Shown here: positions 37,902-46,085 of the stretch, in pieces | Layout of the letters: every line of letters starts with the position of its first letter | How positions within the stretch are numbered: position 1 is the first letter of the stretch | Origin: Deinococcus sp045062605 | Lineage (GTDB): Bacteria; Deinococcota; Deinococci; Deinococcales; Deinococcaceae | Direction of reading: 5' to 3' | DNA length: 64,000 nucleotides | NCBI RefSeq assembly: GCF_045062605.1 | Contig: NZ_JBJGDW010000004.1 | Coordinates: forward strand, 1-64,000 | Position numbers and translations under genes: made by a program | Notes under the pieces: model-generated | Database searches by the model: none | What the model saw: only the letters and a program-made list of their open reading frames with translations | What the model was told of the DNA's origin: nothing

Positions 37902-38381
37902 ATGACCTCCCCCGATCAACCCCTGCGCGTGCTGGCGCTGTGTCTGGGCAACATCTGCCGCAGCCCGCTGGCCGAGGCGTTGCTGCGCCGCGAACTGGAG
38001 GCCGCCGGGGTGCGCGCCACGGTGGACAGCGCCGGAACCGGAGACTGGCATGTGGGCCGCCCCGCCGATCCGCGCAGCATCGAGGTGGCCCGCGCACATG
38101 GGCTGAACCTGAATGGCCGCGCCCGTCAACTGACCACGCAGGATTTCGAGGACTTCGATGTGATCGTGGCGATGGATGCCCAGAACCTGAGCGACGCCCG
38201 GCAGTTGTCTCCGGCAGACGCGCGGGCACAACTCCACCTGATGCGCGAGTGGGATTTGCAGGCTCCCGGCGCGGACGTGCCTGATCCGTATTACGGCGGC
38301 CCAGACGGCTTCGAGACCGTGTACGCCATGCTGGAACGCAGCGCGCGGGCCTTCGCGGCAGAGCGGAAACAGGCGCCGTAA
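37902..38381 (+). CDS. Low-molecular-weight protein tyrosine phosphatase
   Basis: Encodes 159 residues from ATG 37902. The P-loop C-x5-R-S is LCLGNICRSPLAEALLR near residues 13-29: nucleophilic Cys 14 and Arg 20, with the invariant glycine-asparagine. The general acid aspartate is in VPDPYYGG near residue 126. VDSAGTGDWHVGRPADPRS and YAMLERSARAFA also match the family. It dephosphorylates tyrosine or arginine residues, often in exopolysaccharide control. No bacterial tyrosine kinase is in the window. KhpB follows 67 bp later. Confidence 0.93.
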   Translation: MTSPDQPLRVLALCLGNICRSPLAEALLRRELEAAGVRATVDSAGTGDWHVGRPADPRSIEVARAHGLNLNGRARQLTTQDFEDFDVIVAMDAQNLSDARQLSPADARAQLHLMREWDLQAPGADVPDPYYGGPDGFETVYAMLERSARAFAAERKQAP

Positions 38382-38435
38382 AGCCTTCCGGGGCCGTGTG
38401 GGCCGTCCTGTGGGAAACCGGTGAGAGGGGCAGGG

Positions 38436-38441
38436 TAGACT
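38436..38441 (+). promoter_or_regulatory. Leaderless-type -10 box for khpB
   Basis: TAGACT ends 7 nt before ATG 38449. Confidence 0.6.
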
Positions 38442-38448
38442 GCGGGGC

Positions 38449-39030
38449 ATGGACAACCGCACGAATCTCGACGATTACCTCGCGGAGCTGGGCATCAGCG
38501 AGGCGGACGAGAGCGTCACGCCGCCGCCCATGCCTGATGCCTCCGATTCCGCGCCCGTGCTGGAGGCCGCCGACACGGATGCCCGAGGGACGCTGGAACG
38601 CTTTCTGCGTGGCCTGATCGCCCGCATCGATCCCGAGCTGAGCGTGACCGTGCGTGAGGTCGATGACGCTCTTGAAGCCGAGATCAGCGGTGAGAACGCG
38701 GCCCGACTGGCCGGGCGCGACGGGCGCACGCTGGGGGCCATCGAGGTCATCGCCTACACGGTGCTGTCCAAGCAGGAGGGCCGGGGAGACACCCGCGTGC
38801 GCGTGGACATCGGCGGTTTCCGTAAACGGCAGGCCGATACCCTGAGCAAGCTGGCCGAGCGCCTCGCCATCGGCGTCGCCAAGAGTGGCGAACCCCACGA
38901 ATTGCAGCCCATGCCCGCCGCCGAACGCCGCGTGATCCACATTGCCCTCAAGGAACACCCCGACGTGATGAGCGAGAGCGTGGGCGAGGGCGCGTCCCGC
39001 CGACTGGTGATCAAGCCCCGGCACGGCTAA
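38449..39030 (+). CDS. khpB: KhpB/Jag-type RNA-binding protein
   Basis: Encodes 193 residues from ATG 38449. An acidic N-terminal tail (to about residue 48) is followed by a degenerate KH domain with GENAARLAGRDGRTLGAIEV near residue 83, where GRDG is the nucleic-acid-binding GxxG loop. The R3H domain has the R-x3-H pair in MPAAERRVIHIALKEHP near 152. Such proteins (Jag, EloR, KhpB) bind RNA and influence cell division or elongation in Gram-positive species. The usual partner gene yidC is not adjacent here. Cytoplasmic. The length matches the family, except that the N-terminal Jag_N domain is replaced by a short acidic tail. Confidence 0.85.
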   Translation: MDNRTNLDDYLAELGISEADESVTPPPMPDASDSAPVLEAADTDARGTLERFLRGLIARIDPELSVTVREVDDALEAEISGENAARLAGRDGRTLGAIEVIAYTVLSKQEGRGDTRVRVDIGGFRKRQADTLSKLAERLAIGVAKSGEPHELQPMPAAERRVIHIALKEHPDVMSESVGEGASRRLVIKPRHG

Positions 39031-39493
39031 CAAGGGAGCGGGAACCCTGTTCTCTGGCCAGGCCAGACCAGTTCGCCCCGTTCCTGTTTCGCAGCTTTGC
39101 AAGGCTGTCCCTGCGGGCATCTCTCCCTGAAAGAAAGGGCGAGCGCTGGCGGGGACGGTCTGCTGCGTCCTCTGGCTCCCTTCTGGGGAAGCTGGCAGCC
39201 AAGTCGATTGCCGGTTTCTCTGGCGATCCGTCCCCACCTCTGTGACACCGATTTCGCGGTGACCCGTGAGCTGAGTTCGTGTTCTCCTCACGCCAATGCG
39301 GCATAGTGGGGGTGAACGCGGGCGGCCCGGAGCCATTCAAAGCCCCCGCAGGTGCCTCTGCCCCAGGTGCCCGGACTGTTTGCCGTGACCCGGTTTCCCG
39401 CAGTCTGACGCGGCCCTTCAGCTTTATTTCTCTGACGTTTCTCTTCAGCCGACTTCCGGCGCGCTCCCTTGTGGACGCATCCATAGGACACCC
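39031..39493. other. Intergenic region upstream of the DEAD-box helicase
   Basis: About 460 bases with no credible coding frame. It would provide a long 5-prime leader or promoter region for the helicase gene, a common feature of cold-inducible helicases. It ends with AGGA about 6 nt before ATG 39494. A small hairpin CACCG/CGGTG lies at about 39245. I recognise no known RNA family. Confidence 0.5.
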
Positions 39494-41071
39494 ATGACCC
39501 GAACCCGCACAGTAGACCGTCCCCGCCCGCAAAACGACGCCCAGACCCAGAGCAATCAGCCTCAGCAGAATCAGAACCATCCGCAAGCCGCCGTACAGAC
39601 CGCCGACTGGCGCAAGATGCTGAGCCATGATACGCCCACCCCTGTGCAGGCCGGGGCCATTCCCGCCCTGCTGAGTGGGCGCGACGTGATCACCACCGCG
39701 CGCACCGGCAGCGGAAAGACGCTGGCCTTCCTGATCCCTGCCGCCGCGCGGGGCATCGGCATGAACCCGGTGCGTGGCATGCGCCCGGAAGTGCTGGTGG
39801 TCACGCCCACGCGCGAACTGGCCGTGCAGATCCGCGACGTGGCGCGCGAACTGGGCATGACCGCCGGGCGCATCACCGGGGGCATCACGCCGGGGCAGAC
39901 CCGCAGCGAGGCGACGGGCAAGGGCCTGATCTCCGGCACGCCGGGCCGTCTCAAGGATTTGATCAGCCGCCGCGAACTGAACCTTGCTGGCCTGCGTTAC
40001 GTGGTGCTGGACGAGGCCGACGAGTTGCTGTCGCTGGGCTTTCTGAAGGACGTGGGCGAGATTCTGCGTGCGGCGCAGACCCAGAGTCAGGCGCAGACTG
40101 GGCAGAAGATCCAGATTGCGATGGCCTCGGCCACCTTCCCCGCCGAGATCCGGGGCGTGGCGCAGCAGTTTATGGTCAACCCGGAGCGCATCGACATCGC
40201 CCCCGCTGCCCGCGCCGAGAACACCAATCAGGACGACATTCTGGGCGGCGCGACGGGGGCCACCCACCTGCTGGTCCACACCACCCGCGACGACGTGATG
40301 GACGTGGCCGCCGAGCAGGCCCGTGAAGCGCTGCGGGAGCCGGGCGGCTGCGTGGTGATCTTTAGCCGCACCAAGTCCCTGGTCAAGCGCCGTGCCGAGC
40401 GTCTGGAGCAGATGATGCCCGGCGAGATCGTCAGCCCGCTGCAAGGCAACATGGACCAGAAGAAGCGCGAACGCACGATGGACCTGCTGCGCGTGGGCAA
40501 ATCCCGCGTGCTGGTGGCCACCGACATCGCCGGGCGCGGTATCGATTTGCCCGAGGTGCGTCTGGTGATCCACATGGACGTGGCGCAGACCGCCGAGGAC
40601 CACGTTCACCGTTCAGGCCGGACCGCCCGCGCGGGCCGTCCCGGCGTGAACCTGGTGCTGCTGATTCCCGAACAGCGCGGCCTGTGGCAGACCGTGCGCC
40701 GCAACCTGCCGCCCGCGCTGCACCCGCCGCTGACCAATCAGGAATCTCAGGTGGACCGCAACATTCAGGAAAAGCAGGGACGCGGCTCCGGCAATGGCCT
40801 GATGCCCGGTGAGAGCGGCGGCGGACGTGGCCGAAGCCAGGGCCAGAGTGGCGGGCAGGGCAGAGGCGGACAGGGCGGCGGCCAGCCTCGCAGTCAGTCC
40901 CAGTCCCAGGCGCGTGGGCAGAGCGGCCACTCGGACCGGGGCCAGAGCAGTGGCGGACGTGCCGCGCAGCCTTCGGGGCAGCGGCGCTCGGAATCTGGTG
41001 GGGCTGGTACAGGTGCGGGCCGTGTGGGGCCGCAGCCTGCGCGGGGCCGGGGTGGACGCGGGCGGAGCTAA
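39494..41071 (+). CDS. DEAD-box RNA helicase with Arg/Gly-rich tail
   Basis: Encodes 525 residues from ATG 39494 (ATAGGACACCC upstream). Helicase motifs: Q-like TPTPVQAGAIPALLSGRD, motif I ARTGSGKTLAF near residue 69, Ia PTREL, Ib TPGRL, II VLDEADELL near 175, III SAT, then IV-VI with VATDIAGRGIDLP and HRSGRTARAGRPG. The tail from about residue 420 is rich in Gly, Arg, Ser and Gln (GGGRGRSQGQSGGQGRGGQG), like RGG RNA-binding boxes. DEAD-box helicases of this CsdA/RhlE type unwind RNA, aiding ribosome assembly and mRNA decay, especially in cold. A 13-bp-stem terminator follows. Confidence 0.95.
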   Translation: MTRTRTVDRPRPQNDAQTQSNQPQQNQNHPQAAVQTADWRKMLSHDTPTPVQAGAIPALLSGRDVITTARTGSGKTLAFLIPAAARGIGMNPVRGMRPEVLVVTPTRELAVQIRDVARELGMTAGRITGGITPGQTRSEATGKGLISGTPGRLKDLISRRELNLAGLRYVVLDEADELLSLGFLKDVGEILRAAQTQSQAQTGQKIQIAMASATFPAEIRGVAQQFMVNPERIDIAPAARAENTNQDDILGGATGATHLLVHTTRDDVMDVAAEQAREALREPGGCVVIFSRTKSLVKRRAERLEQMMPGEIVSPLQGNMDQKKRERTMDLLRVGKSRVLVATDIAGRGIDLPEVRLVIHMDVAQTAEDHVHRSGRTARAGRPGVNLVLLIPEQRGLWQTVRRNLPPALHPPLTNQESQVDRNIQEKQGRGSGNGLMPGESGGGRGRSQGQSGGQGRGGQGGGQPRSQSQSQARGQSGHSDRGQSSGGRAAQPSGQRRSESGGAGTGAGRVGPQPARGRGGRGRS

Positions 41072-41082
41072 CCCGCAAAGAT

Positions 41083-41122
41083 AAGAAGGACGGGCGCGAG
41101 GGTTTGCCCGTCCTTCTTCTTT
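41083..41122 (+). terminator. Strong rho-independent terminator of the helicase gene
   Basis: AAGAAGGACGGGC (41083-41095) pairs perfectly with GCCCGTCCTTCTT (41106-41118) around a 10-nt loop, followed by CTTT. Confidence 0.9.
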
Positions 41123-41201
41123 GGCTGTGGCCTGTTGGATGGCCTTCTGGATCGTGGGGGGTTTTGGTCCGCAGCGTCGTTCGGGCAGCCCCACCCCCCA
41201 G

Positions 41202-41226
41202 CCCCCTACCCCAGAGGGGCAGGGGG
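41202..41226. repeat. GC palindrome, REP-like
   Basis: CCCCCTACCCC then AGA then GGGGCAGGGGG: an 11-bp stem with one A/C mismatch and a 3-nt loop, flanked by CCACCCCCCAG. It resembles the intergenic palindromes common in high-GC genomes, but only this copy is in the window. No T-run, so it is not a clear terminator. Confidence 0.5.
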
Positions 41227-41414
41227 AGCTAATGTTGCACTGGGCATGAGTTCTCGGATGTGGGTGGCGGGAATGGACGGCGATATCCGGGTCTGATGCC
41301 CTGCTCCGTCACGCTGCGTGCGGCCCGTGCGCTACGCGCCCGACGGCCTTCGGTTGCTGTTTCGGTGGCGTTTCCGTAGAGCCAGTGGTCTGCTTGAATC
41401 GGAGTTGATTGGCT

Positions 41415-42017
41415 TTATGTTCTGGCCTCCTTCGGCTTCAGCTCCGCTACCAGTTCCCGCACGGCCCGCAGCATCAGCTCGCTTTCGATGGCCTGTACGC
41501 GGGCCTTTAATTTTTCCAGAGTATCGCCGGGACGCACGGGCACTTCCTGCTGCGCCAGACGCGGTCCCTCGTCGATGCCTGCCGTGACCAGATGCACCGT
41601 CGCGCCGGACCGGGTGTCGCCCGCTTCTAGCACCGCGCGGTGAACGCGGTCCCCGTACATGCCGCGCCCGCCGTGGCTGGGCAGCAGGCTGGGATGGATG
41701 TTCAGCACCCGCCCGGCGTAAGCGTTCAGCACGTGCGGCCCCAGCTCGCGCATGTAGCCGCTGAGGATCAGTAGGTCGGCCTCGGCCTCCCGCAGAACTT
41801 CGAGGATGGCGGCGTCCAGTTCATCCGGGTCCGGGTACTTGGCGCTGCTCAGATGGGCCGTCTTTAGCCCTTCCTCCCGCGCCCATTCCAGTGCGGGGGA
41901 GCGGCTGTTGTTGCTGATCAAAGCGACGGGCGTGGCGTCCAGTTCCCCGGCGCGGCACGCGTCTACCAGATGCCGCGCCGCGCTGCCGCCGTGGGAGGCG
42001 AGAAAGGCGAGATTCAT
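41415..42017 (-). CDS. purN: Phosphoribosylglycinamide formyltransferase
   Basis: Encodes 200 residues from ATG 42017 (AGG about 7 nt upstream; a TTG 6 nt earlier is an alternative). Catalytic residues match GAR transformylase exactly: Asn 106 and His 108 in RVLNIHPSLLPSHGG and Asp 149 in VTAGIDEGPRLAQQEV. NSRSPALEWAREEG near 37 binds the substrate. It transfers a formyl group from 10-formyltetrahydrofolate to GAR in step 3 of purine synthesis. The M20 gene lies 25 bp upstream on the same strand, so cotranscription is likely. Confidence 0.95.
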   Translation of the reverse strand: MNLAFLASHGGSAARHLVDACRAGELDATPVALISNNSRSPALEWAREEGLKTAHLSSAKYPDPDELDAAILEVLREAEADLLILSGYMRELGPHVLNAYAGRVLNIHPSLLPSHGGRGMYGDRVHRAVLEAGDTRSGATVHLVTAGIDEGPRLAQQEVPVRPGDTLEKLKARVQAIESELMLRAVRELVAELKPKEART

Positions 42018-42042
42018 GGGCAACCTGCTTCCCGCCTTCCGC

Positions 42043-43413
42043 TCACTTTCCCAGTTCCTGAATCAGATAGGCGCTGGTCAGAATGCCGTTGTGGTAATCC
42101 TGCACGGCAAAACTCTCGTTGGGGCTGTGGGGGGCATCCTCGTTCAGGCCCATGTCCACGAACAGCACCGGGCTTTTCAGAATCTCGGCAAAGTAGGCCA
42201 CGATGGGAATGCTGCCCCCGGTGCGTGCGAACACGGCGGGCTTGCCGTACACGCGCTGGAGGGCGCGGTCTGCCGCCTTCACGTAGTCGCTGGAGGTGTC
42301 GAACTTGATCGGCTGTCCGCCGTGATGATCGATGACCTTGACCGTCACGCCTTCCGGGGCAATCGTCGGCACGTAGTCCTGAATCAGTTTGGTAATTCGC
42401 ACGGGGTCCTGGCCGGGAACCAGACGCATGGACACCTTCGCCCCGGCCTTCGCCGCGATCACCGTCTTGCTGCCCTCGCCCTGATAGCCGCCCCAGATGC
42501 CGTTCACGTCCAGCGTCGGGCGGCCCCACAGGCGTTCCAGCACGCTGTAGCCTTCCTCGCCGGGCAGGGCGGACACGCCGATGCTGTTGGCAAATTCGCC
42601 GTCGTCCTGCGGTAGAGAGGCCCACATCCCGCGCTCCTCGTCGGTCAGGGGTTCGATGTTGTCGTAAAAACCGGGGATGGTCACACGGCCCTTGTCATCT
42701 TTGAGTTTGGCGATGATCTCGCACAGGGCGTTGATGGGGTTGGGCGCGGCCCCGCCGTAGCTGCCGCTGTGCAGATCGCGGTTTGCGCCCTGGACGTGGA
42801 TTTCCACGTAGCTCAGGCCGCGCACGCCGTAGGTGATGGTGGGTACGTCGGCGGCGAAGCGGCTGCCGTCGCTGATCACGATCACGTCGGATTTCAGCTC
42901 GTCCGCGTGCGCTTTCAGATACGGCACGATGCTGGGGCTGCCGATCTCCTCCTCGCCCTCGATGAAGAATTTGACGTTAATGGGCAACTCGCCCTGTGAG
43001 AGCAGCAGTTCCACGCCACGGATGTGGGCGTACATCTGGCCCTTGTCGTCGGTGCTGCCACGCGCGTAGATGCGGCCATCGCGCACGGTGGGTTCAAAGG
43101 GCGGCGTGACCCATTCCTCCAGCGGCGCTTCGGGCTGCACGTCGTAGTGGCCGTACAGCAGCACGGTAGGCTCGCCCGGCGCTTTCAGGTGTTCGGCGTA
43201 CACGGCGGGATGCCCGCCCGTCTCGTCCACCCGCGCCGTGAAGCCCAGCGATTCCAGCTTGGTGCGCAGGAATTCGGCGGCTTTGATCATATCTGCCTTG
43301 TGCGTCGCATCGGCGCTGACGCTGGGAATCCTGAGCAGCTCGAACAATTCGGCGTTGGCGTCGTCGCGGTTCAGGGCGCTGCTGAGGTCCGTCTGGGGGT
43401 CAGATTGGGTCAT
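42043..43413 (-). CDS. M20-family dipeptidase
   Basis: Encodes 456 residues from ATG 43413, with TATCAT 7 nt upstream. The M20 zinc peptidase pattern is full: TVLLYGHYDVQPEAPLEEW near residue 83 (His and Asp ligands), RIYARGSTDDKGQMYAHI with the bridging Asp near 113, FFIEGEEEIGSPSI with the catalytic and metal Glu near 146, VIVISDGSRF, and the closing HSPNESFAVQDYHNG with the last His near 431. It is of the peptidase T/carnosinase-like dipeptidase group that hydrolyses dipeptides. It has no signal peptide, so cytoplasmic. Cotranscription with purN, 25 bp on, is likely. Confidence 0.93.
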   Translation of the reverse strand: MTQSDPQTDLSSALNRDDANAELFELLRIPSVSADATHKADMIKAAEFLRTKLESLGFTARVDETGGHPAVYAEHLKAPGEPTVLLYGHYDVQPEAPLEEWVTPPFEPTVRDGRIYARGSTDDKGQMYAHIRGVELLLSQGELPINVKFFIEGEEEIGSPSIVPYLKAHADELKSDVIVISDGSRFAADVPTITYGVRGLSYVEIHVQGANRDLHSGSYGGAAPNPINALCEIIAKLKDDKGRVTIPGFYDNIEPLTDEERGMWASLPQDDGEFANSIGVSALPGEEGYSVLERLWGRPTLDVNGIWGGYQGEGSKTVIAAKAGAKVSMRLVPGQDPVRITKLIQDYVPTIAPEGVTVKVIDHHGGQPIKFDTSSDYVKAADRALQRVYGKPAVFARTGGSIPIVAYFAEILKSPVLFVDMGLNEDAPHSPNESFAVQDYHNGILTSAYLIQELGK

Positions 43414-43420
43414 GGGGCCG

Positions 43421-43426
43421 ATGATA
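43421..43426 (-). promoter_or_regulatory. Leaderless-type -10 box for the M20 dipeptidase gene
   Basis: TATCAT on the minus strand ends 7 nt before ATG 43413 and fixes the start. Confidence 0.65.
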
Positions 43427-43476
43427 GAGGGTGACGTGGACGGGGCGGTGAGGAAATAGGGATGGGCCGACGCCTG

Positions 43477-43550
43477 ATACGGATTCCATCTATAACGCGG
43501 CAGCAATCGGGACAGCGCCCATTCCTGCACGAAACAAACGGAATCCGTAT
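43477..43550. repeat. MITE-like small repeat, copy D (74 bp, perfect 11-bp ends)
   Basis: Begins ATACGGATTCC and ends GGAATCCGTAT, perfect inverted repeats. Inner sequence is short (about 50 bp) and not shared with copies A-C, apart from the terminal words. It lies between the divergent region of the dipeptidase gene and the asparaginase terminator hairpin. Confidence 0.75.
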
Positions 43551-43582
43551 GAGACGGGTGCGAGATGCCAGATGACCTGATG

Positions 43583-43626
43583 CTGAACGGCCCCTCGCTC
43601 GCAGAATGGGGGAAGGGGCCGTTCAG
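43583..43626 (-). terminator. 13-bp-stem hairpin downstream of the asparaginase gene
   Basis: CTGAACGGCCCCT pairs perfectly with AGGGGCCGTTCAG across an 18-nt loop, starting 14 nt past the asparaginase stop on the minus strand. There is no T-run, so it may be a stabilising or factor-dependent 3-prime end. Confidence 0.6.
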
Positions 43627-43639
43627 TCGGCTCTGCCGC

Positions 43640-44752
43640 TCAGTACCGGCTGAAGTAGTCCTGGATCTTGTTTAGATCAGACGTTTTGGTCAGTGCCAGC
43701 ATCAGCAGGATTCGGGCCTTCTGCGGATTCAGCGAATCGGTGGAGACATACCCGTTCTTGAAATCGTCTGGAGAGGGAGTCACCGTCCCGCCGCCCGTGC
43801 GGGTGGAACGCGCGATGACCACGCCCTTGGCGACGGCGCTGGCGATGCTGGGCTTGGAAGCGGTGGTGATGGTGCCGTTCCCGGTGGCGGCCACGACGAT
43901 GCCCTTGGCCCCCGCCGCCACGGCAGCGTCGTACATGGTGCCGCCGTTGCTCTGGTAGCCGTAGACGATTTCTACCGGGGGCAGGCTGATCAGGTTGGTC
44001 ACGTCAAATTCCGAATCCTTGGTGTGAACGCGGCTGGACTGGTTGTAGAAGTACGCCTTGCCGCCCGCAAAGGCCCCCAGATACCCCTGCTCCGCCGATT
44101 TGAAGGTGTCCAGCGCGGTGGCGTTGGTCTTGGTCACGAACCTTGCCGCGCCGATGCGATCATTCAGGAGCATCATCACGCCTTTCCCCTTGGCGTTGGG
44201 ATCGGCGGCGAGCTGCACGGCCTCATACAGGTTGAACGGGCCGTCGGCGCTGAGGGCGGACGACGGACGCATCGCCCCCACCACCACCACCGGCTTGTCG
44301 CTCTTGACCACCAGATTCAGGAAATAGGCGGTTTCTTCCAGGGTGTCGGTCCCGTGGGTCACGATCACACCGCTGACGTCGGGCGAGGCCAGCAGCACAT
44401 TGATACGTTTGGCCAGCGTCAGCAAAATCTCCGGGGTCACGTCCTGACTGCCGGTGTTGGCGACCTGTTCACCCGTCACGTTCGCCACGTCGTTGACCGC
44501 TGGCACGGCGTTGATCAGGTTGTTGACCGTCTGGCTCAGCGAGTAATTCACCACCTGGGTATTGGACGCCGCCGAGGACGCGATGGTGCCGCCCGTCGCC
44601 AGGATCACCACATTGGGCAGGTTGGGCTTGGGCGCAGGTGCGGCAGCCGGGGCCGCTGGCGTCGCGGGCGCGGTCTGCGCCAGTGTGGTCAGCGGAGCGG
44701 TCAGAAGCAGCAGGGCGGCAGTGCAGAGCAGGGTGTGGCTGGAACGGGTCAT
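43640..44752 (-). CDS. ansB: Exported type II L-asparaginase
   Basis: Encodes 370 residues from ATG 44752, with AAGGAG 5 nt upstream. A signal peptide (MTRSSHTLLCTAALLLLTAP) is followed by an Ala/Pro-rich linker. Catalytic threonine 56 lies in VVILATGGTIASSA and the second triad region in VIVTHGTDTLEETAYFL near residue 130; VVVVGAMRPSSALSADGPFN follows. It converts asparagine to aspartate and ammonia in the periplasm. Its promoter overlaps a 32-bp palindrome 120 bp upstream, so it is probably regulated by an unknown repressor. A 13-bp-stem hairpin follows. Confidence 0.94.
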   Translation of the reverse strand: MTRSSHTLLCTAALLLLTAPLTTLAQTAPATPAAPAAAPAPKPNLPNVVILATGGTIASSAASNTQVVNYSLSQTVNNLINAVPAVNDVANVTGEQVANTGSQDVTPEILLTLAKRINVLLASPDVSGVIVTHGTDTLEETAYFLNLVVKSDKPVVVVGAMRPSSALSADGPFNLYEAVQLAADPNAKGKGVMMLLNDRIGAARFVTKTNATALDTFKSAEQGYLGAFAGGKAYFYNQSSRVHTKDSEFDVTNLISLPPVEIVYGYQSNGGTMYDAAVAAGAKGIVVAATGNGTITTASKPSIASAVAKGVVIARSTRTGGGTVTPSPDDFKNGYVSTDSLNPQKARILLMLALTKTSDLNKIQDYFSRY

Positions 44753-44853
44753 GGCACTCCTTGAAGTGGTGGCGCTGAGGTGGAACCGATGAGGGTGGGG
44801 CAGACGGAAAGAAACAGCGATACAGACTGCTGAGAATCTCCTGACTTAAAACC

Positions 44854-44882
44854 GAGATAGTTCTTTTTTTGTATTTTGTAAA
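44854..44882 (-). promoter_or_regulatory. Sigma-70-type promoter of the asparaginase gene
   Basis: On the minus strand TTTACA (44882-44877) and TATCTC (44859-44854) are separated by exactly 17 nt. The -35 lies in the right arm (as read) of the palindrome at 44871-44902, so a protein bound there would block or position RNA polymerase. Confidence 0.55.
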
Positions 44883-44902
44883 GATAAATCTTTACAAAAT
44901 AC
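44871..44902. promoter_or_regulatory. Perfect 32-bp palindrome, probable operator
   Basis: GTATTTTGTAAAGAT, AA, ATCTTTACAAAATAC: two perfect 15-bp arms around a 2-bp centre. The core TGTAAAGAT-AA-ATCTTTACA has the size and symmetry of a site for a dimeric repressor. Cognate regulator unknown. Confidence 0.7.
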
Positions 44903-45064
44903 AGAACTGGGGAAATCATAGCCGACGAATCCGGGAGACTATGGACTCGAGGCCAGGAAACCTATACAGGCTGCGGAACGGCGCGGATGCCGGGGCAACG
45001 CCCTCGCGTTCCGCCTTGCGCTGCATTCTCATCAAGGTTGCTTCGGGTATACTCAGGCTAACTT

Positions 45065-45769
45065 ATGGCCTCAGACTCTAAACATCGCCCGGTGTACGTG
45101 ATCTCGGTGGCGGCGGAACTGGTGGACATGCACCCGCAGACGCTGCGCCTGTATGAGCGCAAGGGCCTGATCCGCCCCGGACGCAGCACTGGCAAGACCC
45201 GTCTGTACTCCGAGCGCGACATCGAACATCTGCGCGAAATCCGGCGGCTGACCCAAGAACTGGGCGTCAATCTGGCGGGCGTCGAGGAAGTGATGCGCCT
45301 TCAGCACGAACTCGATGACCTTCAGGGCGAATTCGAGGCCGAGATCACGCGGATCGAGGACGAGTTGCGGGACCGCGCCCTCGCACTGCCCAGCAGCGAG
45401 GGGGGGCGCACCGATCCCAGAGACCGCCCGGTGTACGTCATCTCCATCGCCGCCGAACTGGTGGACATGCACCCGCAGACGCTGCGCCTGTACGAGCGCA
45501 AGCAACTGATCAGCCCAGGCCGCAGCAGTGGCAAGACCCGCCTGTACAGTGAGCGCGACATCGAACACCTGCGCGAAATCCGGCGGCTGACCCAGGAACT
45601 GGGCGTCAATCTGGCGGGCGTCGAGGAAATCATGCGCCTGCGCCACGAACTGGACGGCGCACGCTCGAATCTGGAGGGCAATGTGCGCCGCATTCAGGAC
45701 GATCTGAGCGAACGCATGACCAGACTGCGGACCCTGCCTTCCCCGGAGGACGGAGAAAGGGAAGGCTGA
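45065..45769 (+). CDS. hspR: HspR-like regulator with two tandem MerR domains
   Basis: Encodes 234 residues from ATG 45065. Residues about 8-75 and 120-187 are near-identical MerR-type winged-helix domains: RPVYVIS(V/I)AAELVDMHPQ, then RKG/QL I, KTRLYSERDIEHLREIRRLT and QELGVNLAGVEE. Each is followed by a short coiled coil (QHELDDLQGEFEAEITRIED; LRHELDGARSNLEGNVRRIQ). HspR of other bacteria has one such domain and represses dnaK/hsp operons by binding HAIR operators. A single chain with two domains could bind a dimeric site as a monomer. No chaperone genes are in the window. A TATACT -10 lies 11 nt upstream. Confidence 0.8.
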   Translation: MASDSKHRPVYVISVAAELVDMHPQTLRLYERKGLIRPGRSTGKTRLYSERDIEHLREIRRLTQELGVNLAGVEEVMRLQHELDDLQGEFEAEITRIEDELRDRALALPSSEGGRTDPRDRPVYVISIAAELVDMHPQTLRLYERKQLISPGRSSGKTRLYSERDIEHLREIRRLTQELGVNLAGVEEIMRLRHELDGARSNLEGNVRRIQDDLSERMTRLRTLPSPEDGEREG

Positions 45770-46085
45770 TTGGATGGGATGGGGACCGTCTCTGTCCTGC
45801 GAGCAGGTGTGGGCGGCGTGCAGGGTGGCGGCAATTGAATGGGGAGCCGGGTCTGGACGTTAGAAACGTTACACTTCTGAATGTGTTCAGCGGACCTTCT
45901 CACCGACAGATGTCTCCCGATGGCAACGCGCCAGGCTGGGGTACGGCGCTGTCTCTGGCCTGCGATTTCATGTGGATACCCGCCGCAGGGGTGTGCTGGT
46001 GGCCGCCCTCTGGCCTGTCTGGAGCCGTTTTCCCTGCGACAGCCGCCCGTCTGACCACCCTGCAAGCCTGCTCTGAGGCTATGCC
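45770..46085. other. Intergenic region between hspR and the phosphoesterase gene
   Basis: About 316 bases. An 84-codon plus-strand frame (45835-46089) crosses it, but has no recognisable protein features and no ribosome site, so I do not call it. GAGG lies about 8 nt before the TTG start at 46086. Nothing else is recognised. Confidence 0.45.

Larger units (their letters stand above)
44753..45064. other. Intergenic region between asparaginase and the HspR-like gene
   Basis: About 310 bases between divergent genes, AT-rich around 44855-44905 against a GC-rich background. It holds the asparaginase promoter and palindrome (separate entries), and a potential hairpin GCGGAACG/CGTTCCGC (44973-45014). 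On the plus strand, TATACT at 45048-45053 lies 11 nt before the HspR-like start. No further gene is visible. Confidence 0.6.

Noticed and set aside
35401..39336. 1311-codon minus-strand open frame
   Set aside because: Only its last 342 codons (glycosyltransferase) look coding. The rest runs antisense over the DUF418, phosphatase and KhpB genes and reads as Arg/Gln/His-rich shadow, typical of GC-rich DNA.
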